Shown here: positions 11,362 through 23,942 of the stretch, piece by piece
Position numbering within the stretch: position 1 is the stretch's first letter
How the letters are laid out: the number at the start of each line of letters is the position of its first letter
Source: Channallabes apus
Lineage: Eukaryota > Chordata > Actinopteri > Siluriformes > Clariidae
Direction: 5' to 3'
Length of the DNA: 64,000 nucleotides
Assembly: GCA_030522415.1 (NCBI GenBank)
Contig: CM060124.1
Span: 26,747,454-26,811,453 of the forward strand
The notes under the pieces: generated by a model
What the model was told of the DNA's origin: nothing
Databases searched by the model: none
Seen by the model: only the letters and a program-made list of their open reading frames with translations
Position numbers and translations under genes: made by a program

Positions 11362-12703
11362 CCGCATTCCAAATTATTATGCAAATTGGATGTAAGTGTC
11401 ATAAACATTAAATGTTTGGTTTTTAAATTAAACTCATGGATGGTGTTGTGTCTCAGGGCTCTTTGGATCACTGAAATGAATCTCAGACACGTGTGATAAT
11501 TACTTTGGCAGATGAGCCCAATTAAAGGCAAAGTACTGAATAAGGTTGTTCCACATTATTAAGCAGAACACAGGTTTCAAACAATATGGGAAAGAAAAAG
11601 GATCTCTGCTGCCAAAAAGCATCAAATAGTGCAATGCCTTGGACAAGGTATAAAAACATTAGATATTTCACGAAAACTTTAAGCGTGATCATCGTACTGT
11701 GAAGACATTAGTGGCTGATTCAGAGCACAGACAGGTTCGTGCAGATAAAGGCAGAATGAAGAAGGTTTCTGCAAGACAAATTCATCGAATTAAGAGAGCA
11801 GCTGCTGAAATGCCATTACAAAGCCCCTAATCAATGCTCACAAGCAGAAACGGTTGCAGTGGGCCCAGGCATACATGAAGACTAGTCTTGTTTACTGATG
11901 AATGTCGTGCAACCCTGGATGGTACAGGTGGATGGAATAGTGGATGGTTGGTGGATGGCCATCATGTCCCAACAAGGCTGCGACGTCAACAAGGAGGTGG
12001 TGGAGTCATGAAGGTGTGAAAATGACCTCGGCAAAGTATATCGAGTTTTTGACTTTCTTCCATGGTACGAAAAGAAGAACCGTGCCTTTTGTAGCAAAAT
12101 CTTCATGCACGACAATTCACCATCTCATGCTGCAAAGAATACCTCTGTGTCATTGGCTGTGATGGGCATAAAAGATGAGAAACTCATGGTGTGGCCACCA
12201 TCCTCCCCTGACCTCAACCCCATTGAGAACCTTTGGAGAATCCTCAAGCAAAAGATCTAGGATAGGAGGCAGTTCACATCAAAACAGCAGCTCTGGGAGG
12301 CTATTCTGCATGACATCCGGTTCAAGCAGAAACTGTCCAAAAACTCACAAGTTCAATGAATGCAAGAGTTGTGAAGGTGATATCAAAGAAGGGGTTAAGA
12401 TGTAACATGTCCTGTTAGGATATTTTTGATTTTGACCTCATAATGCTGCAAATTCTACAAAAGCCTATTTTCAGTTCTTTACAACCTATAAAATGTTTTA
12501 ACTCTGTTGTGCATAATAATTTGTAACACTGCGTTTTTAGTTTTTTGTTTTTAATAAATATTATCATTAGAAGGTTTGTTCAATAAATTTTTTATTATAC
12601 CCTAATGTTTGATGACTTGAAAATTATACTGACTGTCATTTGCATTGACTAATTATGAAAATCAGAGAAAGATATCATTTGCGTAATAATTTGGAACACG
12701 GTG
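11362..12703 (+). mobile_element. Tc1/mariner-type element, DD37E spacing, decayed
   Basis: Ends CCGCATTCCAAATTATTATG (left) and the inverse of CACCGTGTTCCAAATTATTA (right), flanked by TA at 11360-11361 and 12704-12705. It holds one degraded transposase gene. The two terminal repeats have diverged from each other. It belongs to a different family from the 3781-5401 element, with different termini and catalytic spacing. Confidence 0.85.
11586..12405 (+). pseudogene. Tc1/mariner-type transposase remnant (DD37E)
   Basis: Reading across frames shows an N-terminus starting MGKKKDL, a helix-turn-helix-like region (DHRTVKTLVADSE, SARQIHRIKRAAAEM), then a deletion. The first catalytic motif is in FTDECRATLDG, followed by GGGGVM. 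The second is in FMHDNSPSHAAKNTS and the third in SSPDLNPIENLWRILKQKI. Counting from the D of HDN to the E of IEN gives 37 intervening residues. Several frameshifts, stops and an internal deletion in the DNA-binding part make it non-functional. It ends EGDIKEGVKM. Confidence 0.85.
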
Positions 12704-12805
12704 TAATTCATCGCGAGCAAGAGCATGCAGTGGAACAAGTAGCTCAATACACACTTGCTATAAAGAGCAACACTGTGAGCTCTGCTGTTTCTGAAAAGCA
12801 CATGC

Positions 12806-12880
12806 AGGGCCGTCCTGTGGCACAGGCGACATAAGCGGTCGCCTAGGGTGCCAAACACCAGGGGGGTGCCTCACGAGTGG
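12806..12880. mobile_element. Possible hAT-like terminus fragment
   Basis: CAGGGCCGTCCTGTGGCACA and GCGGTCGCCTAGGGTGCC resemble a dispersed fish repeat with CAGGG-type hAT termini. No partner end or target duplication found. Confidence 0.35.
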
Positions 12881-13224
12881 TGGTTGTTGTTCTGCCGAGG
12901 AGAACTTTTTAAAAATAGTACTACTGCACTTCTGCTATGTTATATAGATTTAAAAGAGCTTGTCTCTATGACTTTTTAATATTTACATCCCGAGACATCT
13001 AACTTTATTTGTCAGCTTTGCCAGTGTTTCGGATTCGCTGACACCCTGAGTATGTGAACAATTCTGAATCACATTTAATAATAGTGTTTTTGCTGCTTAA
13101 ATTCAGTGGCAAACTGGAGCATTTCTTTCTTTTTTTATCAACAAATTTATTCTTTTCCTTTTTTTTCTCCCTCTCTTTTCTTTCTTTTTTCGTCAAACCC
13201 ACAATTTTACTTTCTTTTACCTTT

Positions 13225-13496
13225 GGCGAGGTACACCCTGGGTGCCAATCCATTGCAGGGCACACACACACACATACAGTACACACATTCACACACTACA
13301 GACAATTTGGGAATGCTAATTAGCCTAATCTGCATGTCTTTGGATTGTGGGAGGAAACCGGAGTACCCGGAGGAAACCCACCAAGCACGGGGAGAACATG
13401 CAAACTCCATGCACACAGAGACGGGAATCGAGCCTGACCGGGAATCGAACCCGAACCCTGGAGGTGCAAGGCGACAGTTCTAACCACTACACCACC
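13225..13496 (-). mobile_element. SINE A, truncated copy
   Basis: Same body and head as the copy at 1395-1752 but without the ATTC tail. It begins inside the region that reads GGTACACCCTGGGTGCCAAT. The box B region is duplicated (two GGGAATCGA-type strings near 13420-13450). No target duplication found. Confidence 0.85.
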
Positions 13497-14519
13497 TCTA
13501 CACTACGCCTCTACTATTACTATTTAATCTATTTTTTTCCCTCTCATGTTTAATATTTTGGGTGTGACTTCGTTTAAAACACACCAACGATATTGTAACA
13601 TCTCTATGTCAAAATAAAATTCTAGTATAAATTCTGGTCTACATCCAAACACAACCGTGGAACTGATTGAAAATCTCATGTCTCATTTATTTAAACCTTT
13701 TTTTTTTCCTATGAGTTATGAGCTATAAATAATATGTCAATTCAATAAAACCCCATTAAAATACATTACTACTGGCAGTAATAAATTCGGCTGTGACACT
13801 GTTATGTAATTTGGGCTTGTTACCAAACCAAGTGTTTGATTCCTCCAGCAGAGTGTAACCGCTCCCGTGTGTCTTTCACACCACTTCATTCTTCTAGTGT
13901 GTTTGATTTCAGTATTCACACAGAGTTCTCTGGATTTTTACTCTGTGGACCAAAAAAAAAAAAAAAAAAAAGAGAAATTACTTTTCCCAGTGTATCTTTA
14001 GTCTGATGTCGGCTGTGTGAGTGAAAGAGGACATCCATGTCTCCTTGAGTGTGTCTCCTTGTCCTCTCCTTTCAGGGGCCAGAAAAAGAAAGTGATGTGG
14101 TGCAGTAATGATGTCACAGAGCTGTTCATCATCCCAATGTAACACACACACACAGAAAATCTCATTATCGCCACAACAGATCAGTACACAGCATCTGATA
14201 TCGATCTCCATATCAGGGAGACGAGTGTGTAAACCGTCCTGTGGGTTTTTAATTACTTTGCGGTCCAATGGCATGGACTGATGATGTCACACCATTTTTT
14301 TTGTTTTATTGTCCTCTTAAAAGCACATGAGGTTTACGGCGCAAGTCGAGTCCGCTGCATTAACCCGCTATAATGAGAGGATATTTTCACACTGCTTTAG
14401 TCATCTAGGAGATGTTTAAATGTGGATTAGCTTAAGTTTTGTTCGGTTCAGGGTTCAATTGATTCCTGCCCACTCCACTTCTGTAGCTCCGCCCCTCAGG
14501 AACTATAGTGGCTGTAAAA

Positions 14520-14920
14520 GGATGTATATTCCTTCTTCCCTTCCTTTCTCCATTCTTTGTTTCTTTATTTTCACACATTATTTACTCATTTTATTTGATT
14601 TCCGTCTTTTCTTTTTTAAAGTTTTTACTTTTTCTTCCAGTTTTTAGTTTTTATTTTATTTCTTTTTTTTCTTTATTCCTCTTTCTCTCATTTGTCATAC
14701 TGACTTTATATCGGTTCTTTTCTTGTATACTTTTTTATTTTTTTCTGTTTTTAATTTTAATTCTGTTTTTTTTTTTTTTTTTTCTGTTGTAATTGTTTTT
14801 TTTTTTTGTTCTTTGTTGTTCTTTTTGCTATTCTTCTTCTTCCTCTTTTTCTTAGATGAGTTTGCCATTTAATGCCTATCATTTTCTTTCTTTCTATCTT
14901 TCTTTTCTTCTCATTTAAAC
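14520..14920. repeat. T/C-rich (pyrimidine) tract
   Basis: Plus strand is T-rich with TTTC and CTTT words; it mirrors the purine tract at 6.8-8.0 kb. No gene seen. Confidence 0.8.
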
Positions 14921-14929
14921 TGTATGGAA

Positions 14930-15330
14930 AGTGTCTCTAAAATGTCTATAAAGTGTCCATAATTTGTTTGAAAGGTGGCTGGAAAAGTAAAGTGTCTGGA
15001 ATGTGTCTATAAGGGGTCTATAAACTATAAAGTGTCTAAAAAGAGTTTATAACGTGTCTAGAAAGTGTTTGTAAAGTTCCTGGAAAGTTTCTATTTTAGA
15101 CACTTTATATACATTTTATAGACACTTAATATACACTTTATATAAATTGTCTGTAATATGGTCCTAAAATTTCTATAAAGTATATATGAAGTTTGTATAA
15201 AATGTCTATAAATTGTCTGCAAAGTAGTCGTTAAATTATCCATAAAGTTGCTGGAATGAGTTTGGAATGTGTATATAAAGTGTCTATTAAAATTCTATAA
15301 AGTTATTTGGAAAGTGGCTTTAAAATGTCT
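14930..15330 (+). repeat. Degenerate GTCTATAAAGT tandem repeat
   Basis: Words such as AAAGTGTCTATAAAGTGTC and GTCTATAAATTGTC recur with a period near 10-25 bp, alternating with TGGAAAGT. Low similarity between units. Confidence 0.6.
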
Positions 15331-16439
15331 GTATACAGTAATTAATAGAAAGACCACAAAAAGAAGCATTCTGGGCCAGAGATCAGACTTGTAAAAAGCA
15401 TTTTCTGCAATGCTTTGGTTCCTTTTTTTAAACAGTTTTGAAAAAAAAGTTAATTTGTCAAAACGGCATGAACATACAGTAGGTCTGTTTTAAGGTTGTC
15501 TGCCAAAACTTACATTAACTCAAGTTTTAAAAACATAGTGTCAGACGTGTCAGTAATGCGGCAATGGCACCAAGATGAAAACATCTTTTGTGTCATGGGT
15601 CCACTTTGCATTGACACCGAATGTTTCCTGAAGCAGAATGTCGTTTATTTGCTCTGTAGCTAACTGAGTGCTATTGGATATCAAATTCTATCAGATGAAG
15701 ATTTCAAATGTGCAGGGTTTTTTGCACCCACATTATTTTAGTACAGTACAGTACGGTAAACACAAAACTCTTACAGAGCACAAAATTGTCCAAATATGCA
15801 TCAATGCAAAAAGGAAACAGAATCCATTGCACTGTAACACAGTAACCCTATCGCACTATGCTGAGTCCCTCGTCCACCACATCCTGTCACTCCCGTCCGT
15901 CTGACCTGAGGTTTTCTCTCGTATCCTGCGAGCATCCTATGCGGTGCTCGGCCGTGATGTCATCGCATGCAGCATCCTTAGCAGTTACAGAATTATGCTA
16001 TAAAGGGGGTAGAATATTCTAGAACTGTTTAACGTATTCATTAGCTAACTGACATTGTGTACTAAATGTGTATATGCTAAGCAATCGGAGCAGAGGAGTA
16101 ATAAGGGAAAGTCTGTGATGTGAGGTGTGTGTTTTGTAGCGAGAGCTGATGTTGTGTGTCACCTCCACAGAGCGTAGGCTGGTCATTAGAGCCGCTCCAT
16201 CATTACAACCTGATTACGCATTTATTTTAAGGGACGGAGGTTGCAGCAACGGCAAGTGTGTGTGAGTGAACGCTGCAACCCTCATAGCATAGCTATTATT
16301 CCTTTTATTTCCCTGATTATTCTTCCTCATCCTCATCAGAATATATATTTTTTGTATTTGCTGTTTTTGCATCTCGTTCCCTTTCTTTATTTCTTTCTTC
16401 TACCAAAATTCTTTCTTTCTCTCTTTTAATGTTAATTTT

Positions 16440-17290
16440 GTTAATTCAGCTATTTTCAATTATAGTCTTAGTCCTGGGATAAATGTCCGTGTTTTAGTCA
16501 GAGGAACCCTTGAGTATTTTAGTCTAGTATTATTCAATGAAAATGTAGCATTTTAGCAATTATAATGATTATTATTAATTAAACCCTTCCGTTTTAGTTT
16601 TTCACAAAAGAATTATGTTAACAATTATTTTTTTTCTTTTCATCTGATGGTTTCAGCTAATGATATTTATTTTTAACCATCACAATAACTACTGCATGTC
16701 CATTTTTTTAAATATATTTTTTTTAATTACAAAACAGTATGGGGACAATATAGTGTTTTGAAGCTTTCTTTTAATCACTTCTTTTTTTGAACAATAAAAC
16801 TGAAAATACTGTACACACCAACTTGAAAGTACTTGTTTAAACTTTAATACTGATGCTAAGACTGATGTACAGCAAAATAAGATGATTCTAAACTATGATT
16901 AATTATTTACCTTATATATATATTTTTTTTTTATTATTATTATATTTATTATCTATTTATTTATTAATATAATATATGCACTTTGGTCAGCCTGACGGCT
17001 GTTGTAAATGTGCTATACAAATAAATTGAACTAATATTTTATTTATTTCATCTAACAATTTAAATGAAATGTATTTTTTTTTTATCTATGGGTCAATAAT
17101 TAGCTTTGATGAGTTTGGCCCTAAAATAAAATACACATTCTACAAATCACATTTAACAGAACATAATTACCACCAAGAGGCTGTAAACCCACCTTGAGAT
17201 GTTTATGGTATGCTTTGATGTGTCTCTTCAGGTTTGTGGTAGCTTTTCTCCCTCTTTCAAAATCTGCCCAAATATCTACTAATACTGCTG
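16440..17290 (-). mobile_element. Possible decayed hAT-like element
   Basis: The minus strand at about 17190-17280 reads VDIWADFERGRKATTNLKRH then IKAYHKHL, resembling the second half of a BED zinc finger. Repeated TTTTAGTC and TCTTAGTC words at 16450-16560 are of the kind found near hAT ends in fish. No terminal repeats or target duplication were confirmed, and an unrelated LINE tail sits inside. Low confidence. Confidence 0.35.
16975..17037 (+). mobile_element. L2-like LINE or SINE 3' tail of a different subfamily
   Basis: GCACTTTGGTCAGCCTGACG and GTAAATGTGCTATACAAATA followed by AATTGAA have the shape of L2-clade 3' tails (stem-loop, then TATACAAATAAA). The stem-loop sequence differs from the copies at 41.6, 46.6, 60.4 and 62.9 kb, pointing to another subfamily. 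Only the tail is recognisable. Confidence 0.6.
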
Positions 17291-18599
17291 CGATGACGTG
17301 GAGTTAAAGTTGCCTGAGCTTGTACAGTAACATCCCGTCAACGCACACCCAAACTACTCCTCATATGCCGCACAGCGTAACCCGGGACCTTGCTCCTTAT
17401 TAAATTCATTCTTTCTGCTTGTTTAAAAAAAAAAAATCCTTTTGTTTTCCCCCCTCTTGCTTTTGCTTGTGTTTTCGGTTTGTCGGACTTGTTACGGTAA
17501 TCTACTGCTCGATCAACAGTGTCCCTTTACCCAGCTCGAACTATTTCACTTTCATGCTTAACATTCAGAAGCTACAGTATAATAAAAGCTTTCCTGGTTA
17601 CCATGACGACTAGCCTGCGGCTGTGTCCCAAACCACTGCACTACCACAGCAAATAGTTAAGTTAAAATAGAACACCATGCACAGGTGTAATTACCACAAG
17701 CGCGTGACATACTTTCAACATGCTATTTAGCACAGCGGTATGGAGGATTGGGACAAAGCCCACAGAGAGGGATGTCCATGTTTAGCCTCAGGCCGCTCGC
17801 GCTAAAACATGGATGCAGAAATTAGTAGGTCTGTTAATTTAGCGTTGGTCGCATGGGGACGCCTGTCCTTTTAGTTTTAGCCTGGAGATAAAGGAGTCGT
17901 CCCACTGCACACAGCGCCCTCATGGGAGTGCGCACCCTCTGTGCAGCCTCGTCCGATTGGCAGAAGTTGATGCGCTGATGATCCATCTTCGCAGTTTATT
18001 ATTAGACACTGAATGTCAGGCAGGTGACCTCTGTTTTAGGATGAGGTGTAACAGGAAATACCGCTTCATTCCATCCCCATCCTAAATGGATAGATCATTC
18101 TCTCTCTCTTTGATTATTAGCTACTGTGTGTGTGTGTGTGTCCTGAGAGTGACTAGTGCTCTTCCACTCACTCCGTCTCATTGCTGCTGTTCCGAATGTT
18201 GTACAGAAGAGCAACTGAAGAATAGATGTTTTGTCATTTACGCTTCTCAGTTTCCTGATGGCTCGGTTTTAATGGAGTAGGAGTAATTTCCGCCAAGACG
18301 CTTTTAAAATGAGCAGCTTTCCGTTTTCTGCTACAGAAATCAATGATCATTTCCGCCGGATTAGACCTACACGCATGTTTTGTCATCTCTTATTTTGTCA
18401 AGAGATTACAAGACATGGGCACTCTTTTCACCGACTCTGTCCCAAACCACATACTAACATCAACTACAGAAAAACAACACTGCTGAACGACAGCTGAAGT
18501 TTAATTTTAAAGAAAAAAAAAACTAATTGCATTAATCTTTCAGAGTAAATGTATATTGAATTGTGTGAATAAAGTAATAAGAGGATTAACAAAATCGCT

Positions 18600-19860
18600 T
18601 TTTACAGAAGCACCGGGCTTTCAACTGTACATTATAAGATAATAACCTTTCATGCGTTTTAACTTATATATTTGCTAAAGTACTGACTTTTTAAAAAGGT
18701 AAATTCTGACTTTTAAATTGCAGAACATTAAGCACTGAGTTTAAAAAAAAAAAAAAAAAAATTATATAAGTTCTGACTTTTTACTTTTAGATAATAAAAG
18801 TGCTGACTTTACTTTGATCTTTAGCTACTGATTTCCTACTTGTGGAAAATTAAAGTACCGACCATTTGCTCTTATATAATTAGATCTAAAAACAAATCAA
18901 TATTTGGTGGTTTATTTGAAGGCAATTAAAGTGCCATGTATTTATTTATTTTTAAACTAGTGATGTACTTGTAAAAAAAGTCCTGACTTTGTTGACAAAG
19001 TAATGTTTTTTTTTTACTTGTAGACAATTACGTTTTACTTCGAGGTAATTAGAAGCAAAGACTTTAAACTGTACGTAATAAAATACTAACTTTACATACT
19101 TTCTTAACTGTACTTCCAGATAGTTGTGATTTTACAACTCTAGAACAATAAGTACTGATTCATTAAAATAAAAAACTAATAAAAATGCTGACTCTTTACT
19201 TAGATCATTACGTAACTGTGGAAAAAATAAATAAATATAATAATTTACTATAATAATTAATAAATTAAAGAACCTTTCTTTTACTCTTAATTAGATCTAA
19301 AAGACATTTCAATATTTGGTGGTTTACTTTAAGATAATTAACACGCTCATTTTAATTTTTAGATCATAAAACTACAGAGATTTTTACTTGTGAAAAAGTG
19401 CTGACATTTAGTTGTAGACAATTACTGTTTATTTCTATTTTTTTTTACTTGTAGCCAATAAAACTGCTGACTGAAAAACTTTTTTTTTTTTACTTGCAGG
19501 CAATTAAAGTTATGGCCATTTATTTGCAGATAATTAACGTATTGGCGGTTTACTTGCAGACAATAAATGTGCTGACTTTTTACTTGTAGAAATTAAAATC
19601 ATGGCTTTTCCTTTGTAGACATTTAAATGTCCGACTTTTTCCTTGTACACAATAAAAAGCTGACTTTTACTGTACTTAAATCATTAACCTTAACATGCTG
19701 ACTTTTTTATTTTTATATCACAAAGCAATAAAAATTTTTACTTGTGTAACATTAGGGCACTGAATTTTTATTTGTAAAAAAAATAAAGGACTGACTTTTA
19801 TCTTGTAGATCACTAAAGTATTGCTGGTTTGCTTGTAGACAATAAATGTACTGCATTTTC
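18600..19860 (+). repeat. Degenerate repeat with TTTTTACTTGTAGACAATTAAAG words
   Basis: Phrases such as CTGACTTTTTACTTGTAGA and CAATTAAAGTGCTGAC recur about every 40-60 bp with heavy drift. The same words reappear at about 26270-26690. Confidence 0.65.
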
Positions 19861-20639
19861 TGTACCATCCAACAGGCCCTCATTCCACTGAGCCAAATTT
19901 ACTACCGACCTCTCCAAACGTCTCGTTTCGGTCAGTACCAGTTTGGTACATTTTTCGAGCGTAGTGTCCCCACATCGAGCCGTTAACGTTTTCATTCAAT
20001 TCATAAAGACATGGAAACGACCCCACGGCAGATTTTGACAGGAGCAATGTGGACGCATTATCGACATAATAACGTTTCAAAATCTGACCTTAAGGAATTT
20101 AACAATGTTCTCCGGGCCCTATATGATAATACTACTGTACTGTCACTACTGACATAAAGCGAAATGAAAACGACGCTACTGACTATTACGAACTATAATG
20201 GAAGTGTTAACAATATGATCATGGCCTCATACAGTATCGTCCCGTTAATAGATAGACGCTGAACGACAGACAGAGACGTACAGTAAATCCCACCTGCACT
20301 CTCTAACACAGGTATACTGTAGCCGGAGCGGGCCGGCAGGAGGCTCCGCCTCTTTGTTCTCTCCAAGTGAAGAAAAATAATATTTACGTAATCCTGTTGT
20401 AATTCACTGACATTTACAGCTACAGTAAGTGAAGACATCAATCACATGCAAAAGCTGAACACAAATGCACCTGCAGAGGTGCAGCGGAGGCAGTGATGTA
20501 GTACATGGAACATACATGTCAGTATTTACAGTGACATTAACATATTGGCATTGAGTTTACTTATGTACCACTTTTAATATTCATAAAACACTTAAAAGCA
20601 AATAAACATGATTCAGCATAAAATCTATATATTTACTTT

Positions 20640-20678
20640 ATTATTATTATTATTATTATTAGTAGTAGTAGTAGTGCA

Positions 20679-20718
<40 letters not shown>
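20640..20718. repeat. (TTA)n with internal (GTA)n
   Basis: TTA repeats interrupted by AGTAGTAGTAGTAGTGCAG. Confidence 0.9.
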
Positions 20719-20720
<2 letters not shown>

Positions 20721-23482
20721 TTTGGTTTTTGCTTCCCTCCTTCTATAAGTTTCATCCCCATCCCCAGTCAAATGTATGAACAGTGGAACCTTGAATTATG
20801 AGCACAGTTCATGTTGATTATACCAGTGAGAGATGAGCACTAAGACCCAGCAGGGGAGATGATTACCCACAATTCTGCAGCGTAAGAGAGAAAAACCGTT
20901 GGCTCAGTTGTGATCACATGATGCTCGGCATCAAAACAAGAAGCGCATTCGTGATACATGATACTCGGTACTCGTAAAGGAAGACTTGTTAGTTTTCCAA
21001 GTCAAAATTCATAAAAAATCTTTGCTTGTCGAATTTTTTTTTACTTGATTCTGAGCTTCAGCAGGACGAGTGTCGTCATACATTATACATAATATTGTGT
21101 GTGTTTTCATTTCCCTTGAATTTTAGTGTGAATATAAATAGAGATGCACTGTTTTGTGCAAGCTGAGAAAGGAAGTCTTCAGGGAGGAGTTGAGACAGGC
21201 TATGGGTGGTCAGGAGGTGCTTTCAGTTGACTGGACAACTACAGCCAATGTGATCAGGGAGACGGGTAGGAGGGTACTTGGTGTATCATCAGGTAAGGGA
21301 AAAGTGTATAAGGAGTGGTGGTGGAAAGAGGAAGTCCAGGAGTGTATACAGGGAAAGAGGCTAGCTAAGAAGAAGTGGGACACTGAGAGGACTGAAGAGA
21401 GTAGACAGGAGTACAGAGAGATGCAGCGTAAGGTGAAGGTAGAGGTGGAAAAGGCCAAACAAAGAGCATATGAGGACTTGGATAGTAAGGAGGGAGAGGT
21501 GGATGTGTACAGGTTGGCGAGGCAGAGAGATAGAGATGGGAAGGATGTGCAGCAGGTTAGAGTGATTAAAGATAGAGATGGAAATGTACTGACAGATGCC
21601 AGGAGGGTGATGGGAAGATGGAAGGAGTACTTTGAGGAGTTGATGAATGAGGAAAACGAAAGAGAACAAAGAGTAGAAGAGGTGACTTGTGGAGCAGGAA
21701 GTAGCAAATATTAGTAAAAGTGAGGTGAGAAGGGCGTTGAAGAGGATGAAGAGTGGAAAGGCTGTTGGTCCTGATGACATACCTGTGGAGGTATGGAAGT
21801 GCTTAGGAGAGGTGGCAGTAGAGTTTCTGACTAGTTTGTTTAACGAGATCTTGGAGAGTGAGAGGATTCCAGAGGAATGGAGGAGAAGTGTATTGGTGCC
21901 GATTTTTAAGAACAAGGGAGATGTGCAGAGCTGTGGCAATTACAGAGGCATAAAGGTAATGAGCCATACAATGAAGCTGTGGGAAAGAGTAGTGGAAGCT
22001 AGGTTAAGGGCAGAGGTGAGCATTTGTGAGCAGCAATATGGTTTTATGCCTAGAAAGAGTACATCAGATGCAGTATTTGCTTTGAGGATGCTGATGGAGA
22101 AGTACAGAGAAGGTAATAAAGAGTTGCATTGTGTCTTTGTAGATTTAGAGAAGGCATACGACAGGGTGCTGAGAGAGGAGCTGTGGTGTTGTATGAGGAA
22201 GTCTGGAGTGGCAGAGAAGTATGTTAGAGTGGTGCAGGACATGTATGAGAGCTGTAAAACAGTGGTGAGATGTGCTGTAGGAGTGACAAAAGAGTTCAAA
22301 GTGGAGGTGGGTCTGCATCAAGGATCGGCTCTAAGCCCCTTTTTGTTCACTCTAGTGATGGACAGGAATGACAGATGAGGTAAGACAGGAGTCTCCATGG
22401 ACTATGATGTTTGCAGATGACATTGTGCTTTGTAGTGAGAGCAGGGAACAGGTGGAAGAAAATTTGGAGAGGTGGAGGTACGCTCTGGAAAGCAGAGGAA
22501 TGAAGGCTAGCCGCAGCAAGACGGAATACATTTGTGCAAATTAGAGAAACGTTGAGGCTACAGGGAGCAGAGGTAAAGAAGGTGCAGGATTTTAAGTACT
22601 TAGGGTAAATGTACTCTCTTAACTTTATGGCGCATTTCCCGAAACGTTCTTACGCTAAGTATCTCTTAGCTAAGTCACACGTTCGTAAGGTTGGTCTGGA
22701 CCAACATTAACTCATTCTTAGCGTAGTTTCAGGTCAAGACGCTAGTCGCCGCCACTGAGCAGCAGTCTTTATAAATCAGCGGTGTATGCAAACACATTAT
22801 GGCACGTTATCAAAGTCGTATTAATGATGGAATATACTGTAGACCTGTTTAAGAATTTTATTTTATTTGATATCAGAACTAATAGAGTGACTTTTAATTA
22901 GCCTATTTCATAATGTGACTAACGTATTAAAATTGTCAATCACAATTAATATTAAACAGGTGGCGAACAATTAGGCAGCGATACAGCGTGGTGTTGTGTT
23001 AAACTGAAGACGGCGCGGTCCGTGGAGCCGTGTGAGTCATGTACATTTTTCTTTTAGACAGAACTTCAGCCCTTTTCATATTTTCCCCGTGGCCGTTATT
23101 AAAAAAATATTTAAATAAAAGTTTTGCCTTCCAAGGCAACAGATTATGGAGCTTGTTGAGCTGCTCAGACCTGCGCGTGCAAGACCAACGCCTCGTACTT
23201 ACTGTACTTACTGTACTTACTGTACACTCCCCGTCCCGATGTCCAGCTGCTCGCTGCTTTTTGTTTAAAATATGTTTCATTGATCATTAGCCATTATCCA
23301 TAACTTTATGGGTTTTTCTTTTGACTCGTTTTATTTTTATGAAATTTGATTTAGTTAAATGAGAAAATAACCTTGGGAGTTTCAAACCCCGCATCCATTC
23401 ATGTTTCTGGGTGATTGTAATGTTTAATACCCCTACAGTATTCACTCATGCGGTTTGACTCGCTGTGAGATGCGGTGTGTTA

Positions 23483-23942
23483 TACCCCTATCTCACCTGC
23501 GCGGGCTCGCGCTGTGGCCGTAGGCTTGATCATGATTCACCCCGAGTTTTTGCGATGTGATTACGTTTCCATCTTTCCGCGTGAAAAATTCAACGTTTAA
23601 TTTTTTGCTGGTCCTCGCGGAAGCTTGCAGACTTTGCAGAACGTCGCGGAACGTTAAAGGAAGTTGTGGGCAATCGCGGCAGCTCACGGAGATGAGTCCG
23701 GCCACACAGGTGAGAGAGGGGTATTAGGCACCACACAGGTGAGAGAGGGGTATTAGGCACCGCGATCCGCCTCGAGTGACCGGCGCCCGACGGTTCGCGA
23801 AGATCTACAAGGTCCGCGAGCTTCCACATGTTAAACATGTTTATTTTTTTTGCGTGGTAAGATGGAAACGTAATAACAGCACCAAAACTCGCGCCGAATC
23901 ATAAAGAACCGCACTTACGGCCCCGCGTGTGACATAGGGGTA
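23483..23942. mobile_element. MITE with TACCCCTA ends and TTA target duplication
   Basis: Left end TACCCCTATCTCACCTGCGC and right end GTGTGACATAGGGGTA are inverted. The inverted similarity extends inward about 100 bp, including ATTACGTTTCCATCTT on one arm and AAGATGGAAACGTAAT on the other. It is flanked by TTA at 23480-23482 and 23943-23945. A 3-bp TTA duplication fits the PIF/Harbinger superfamily. It has no coding capacity. Two extra terminus-like copies occur in the middle as a 29-bp tandem repeat. Confidence 0.75.
23703..23760 (+). repeat. 29-bp perfect tandem duplication inside the MITE
   Basis: Two identical 29-bp units, each containing ACAGGTGAGAGAGGGGTATT. This resembles the reverse complement of the MITE left terminus (AATACCCCT...TCACCTG), so an internal end-like sequence has been duplicated in the middle of the element. 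Confidence 0.85.

Noticed and set aside
21210..21939. Long minus-strand frames opposite the RTE
   Set aside because: They are shadows of the plus-strand reverse transcriptase coding sequence.
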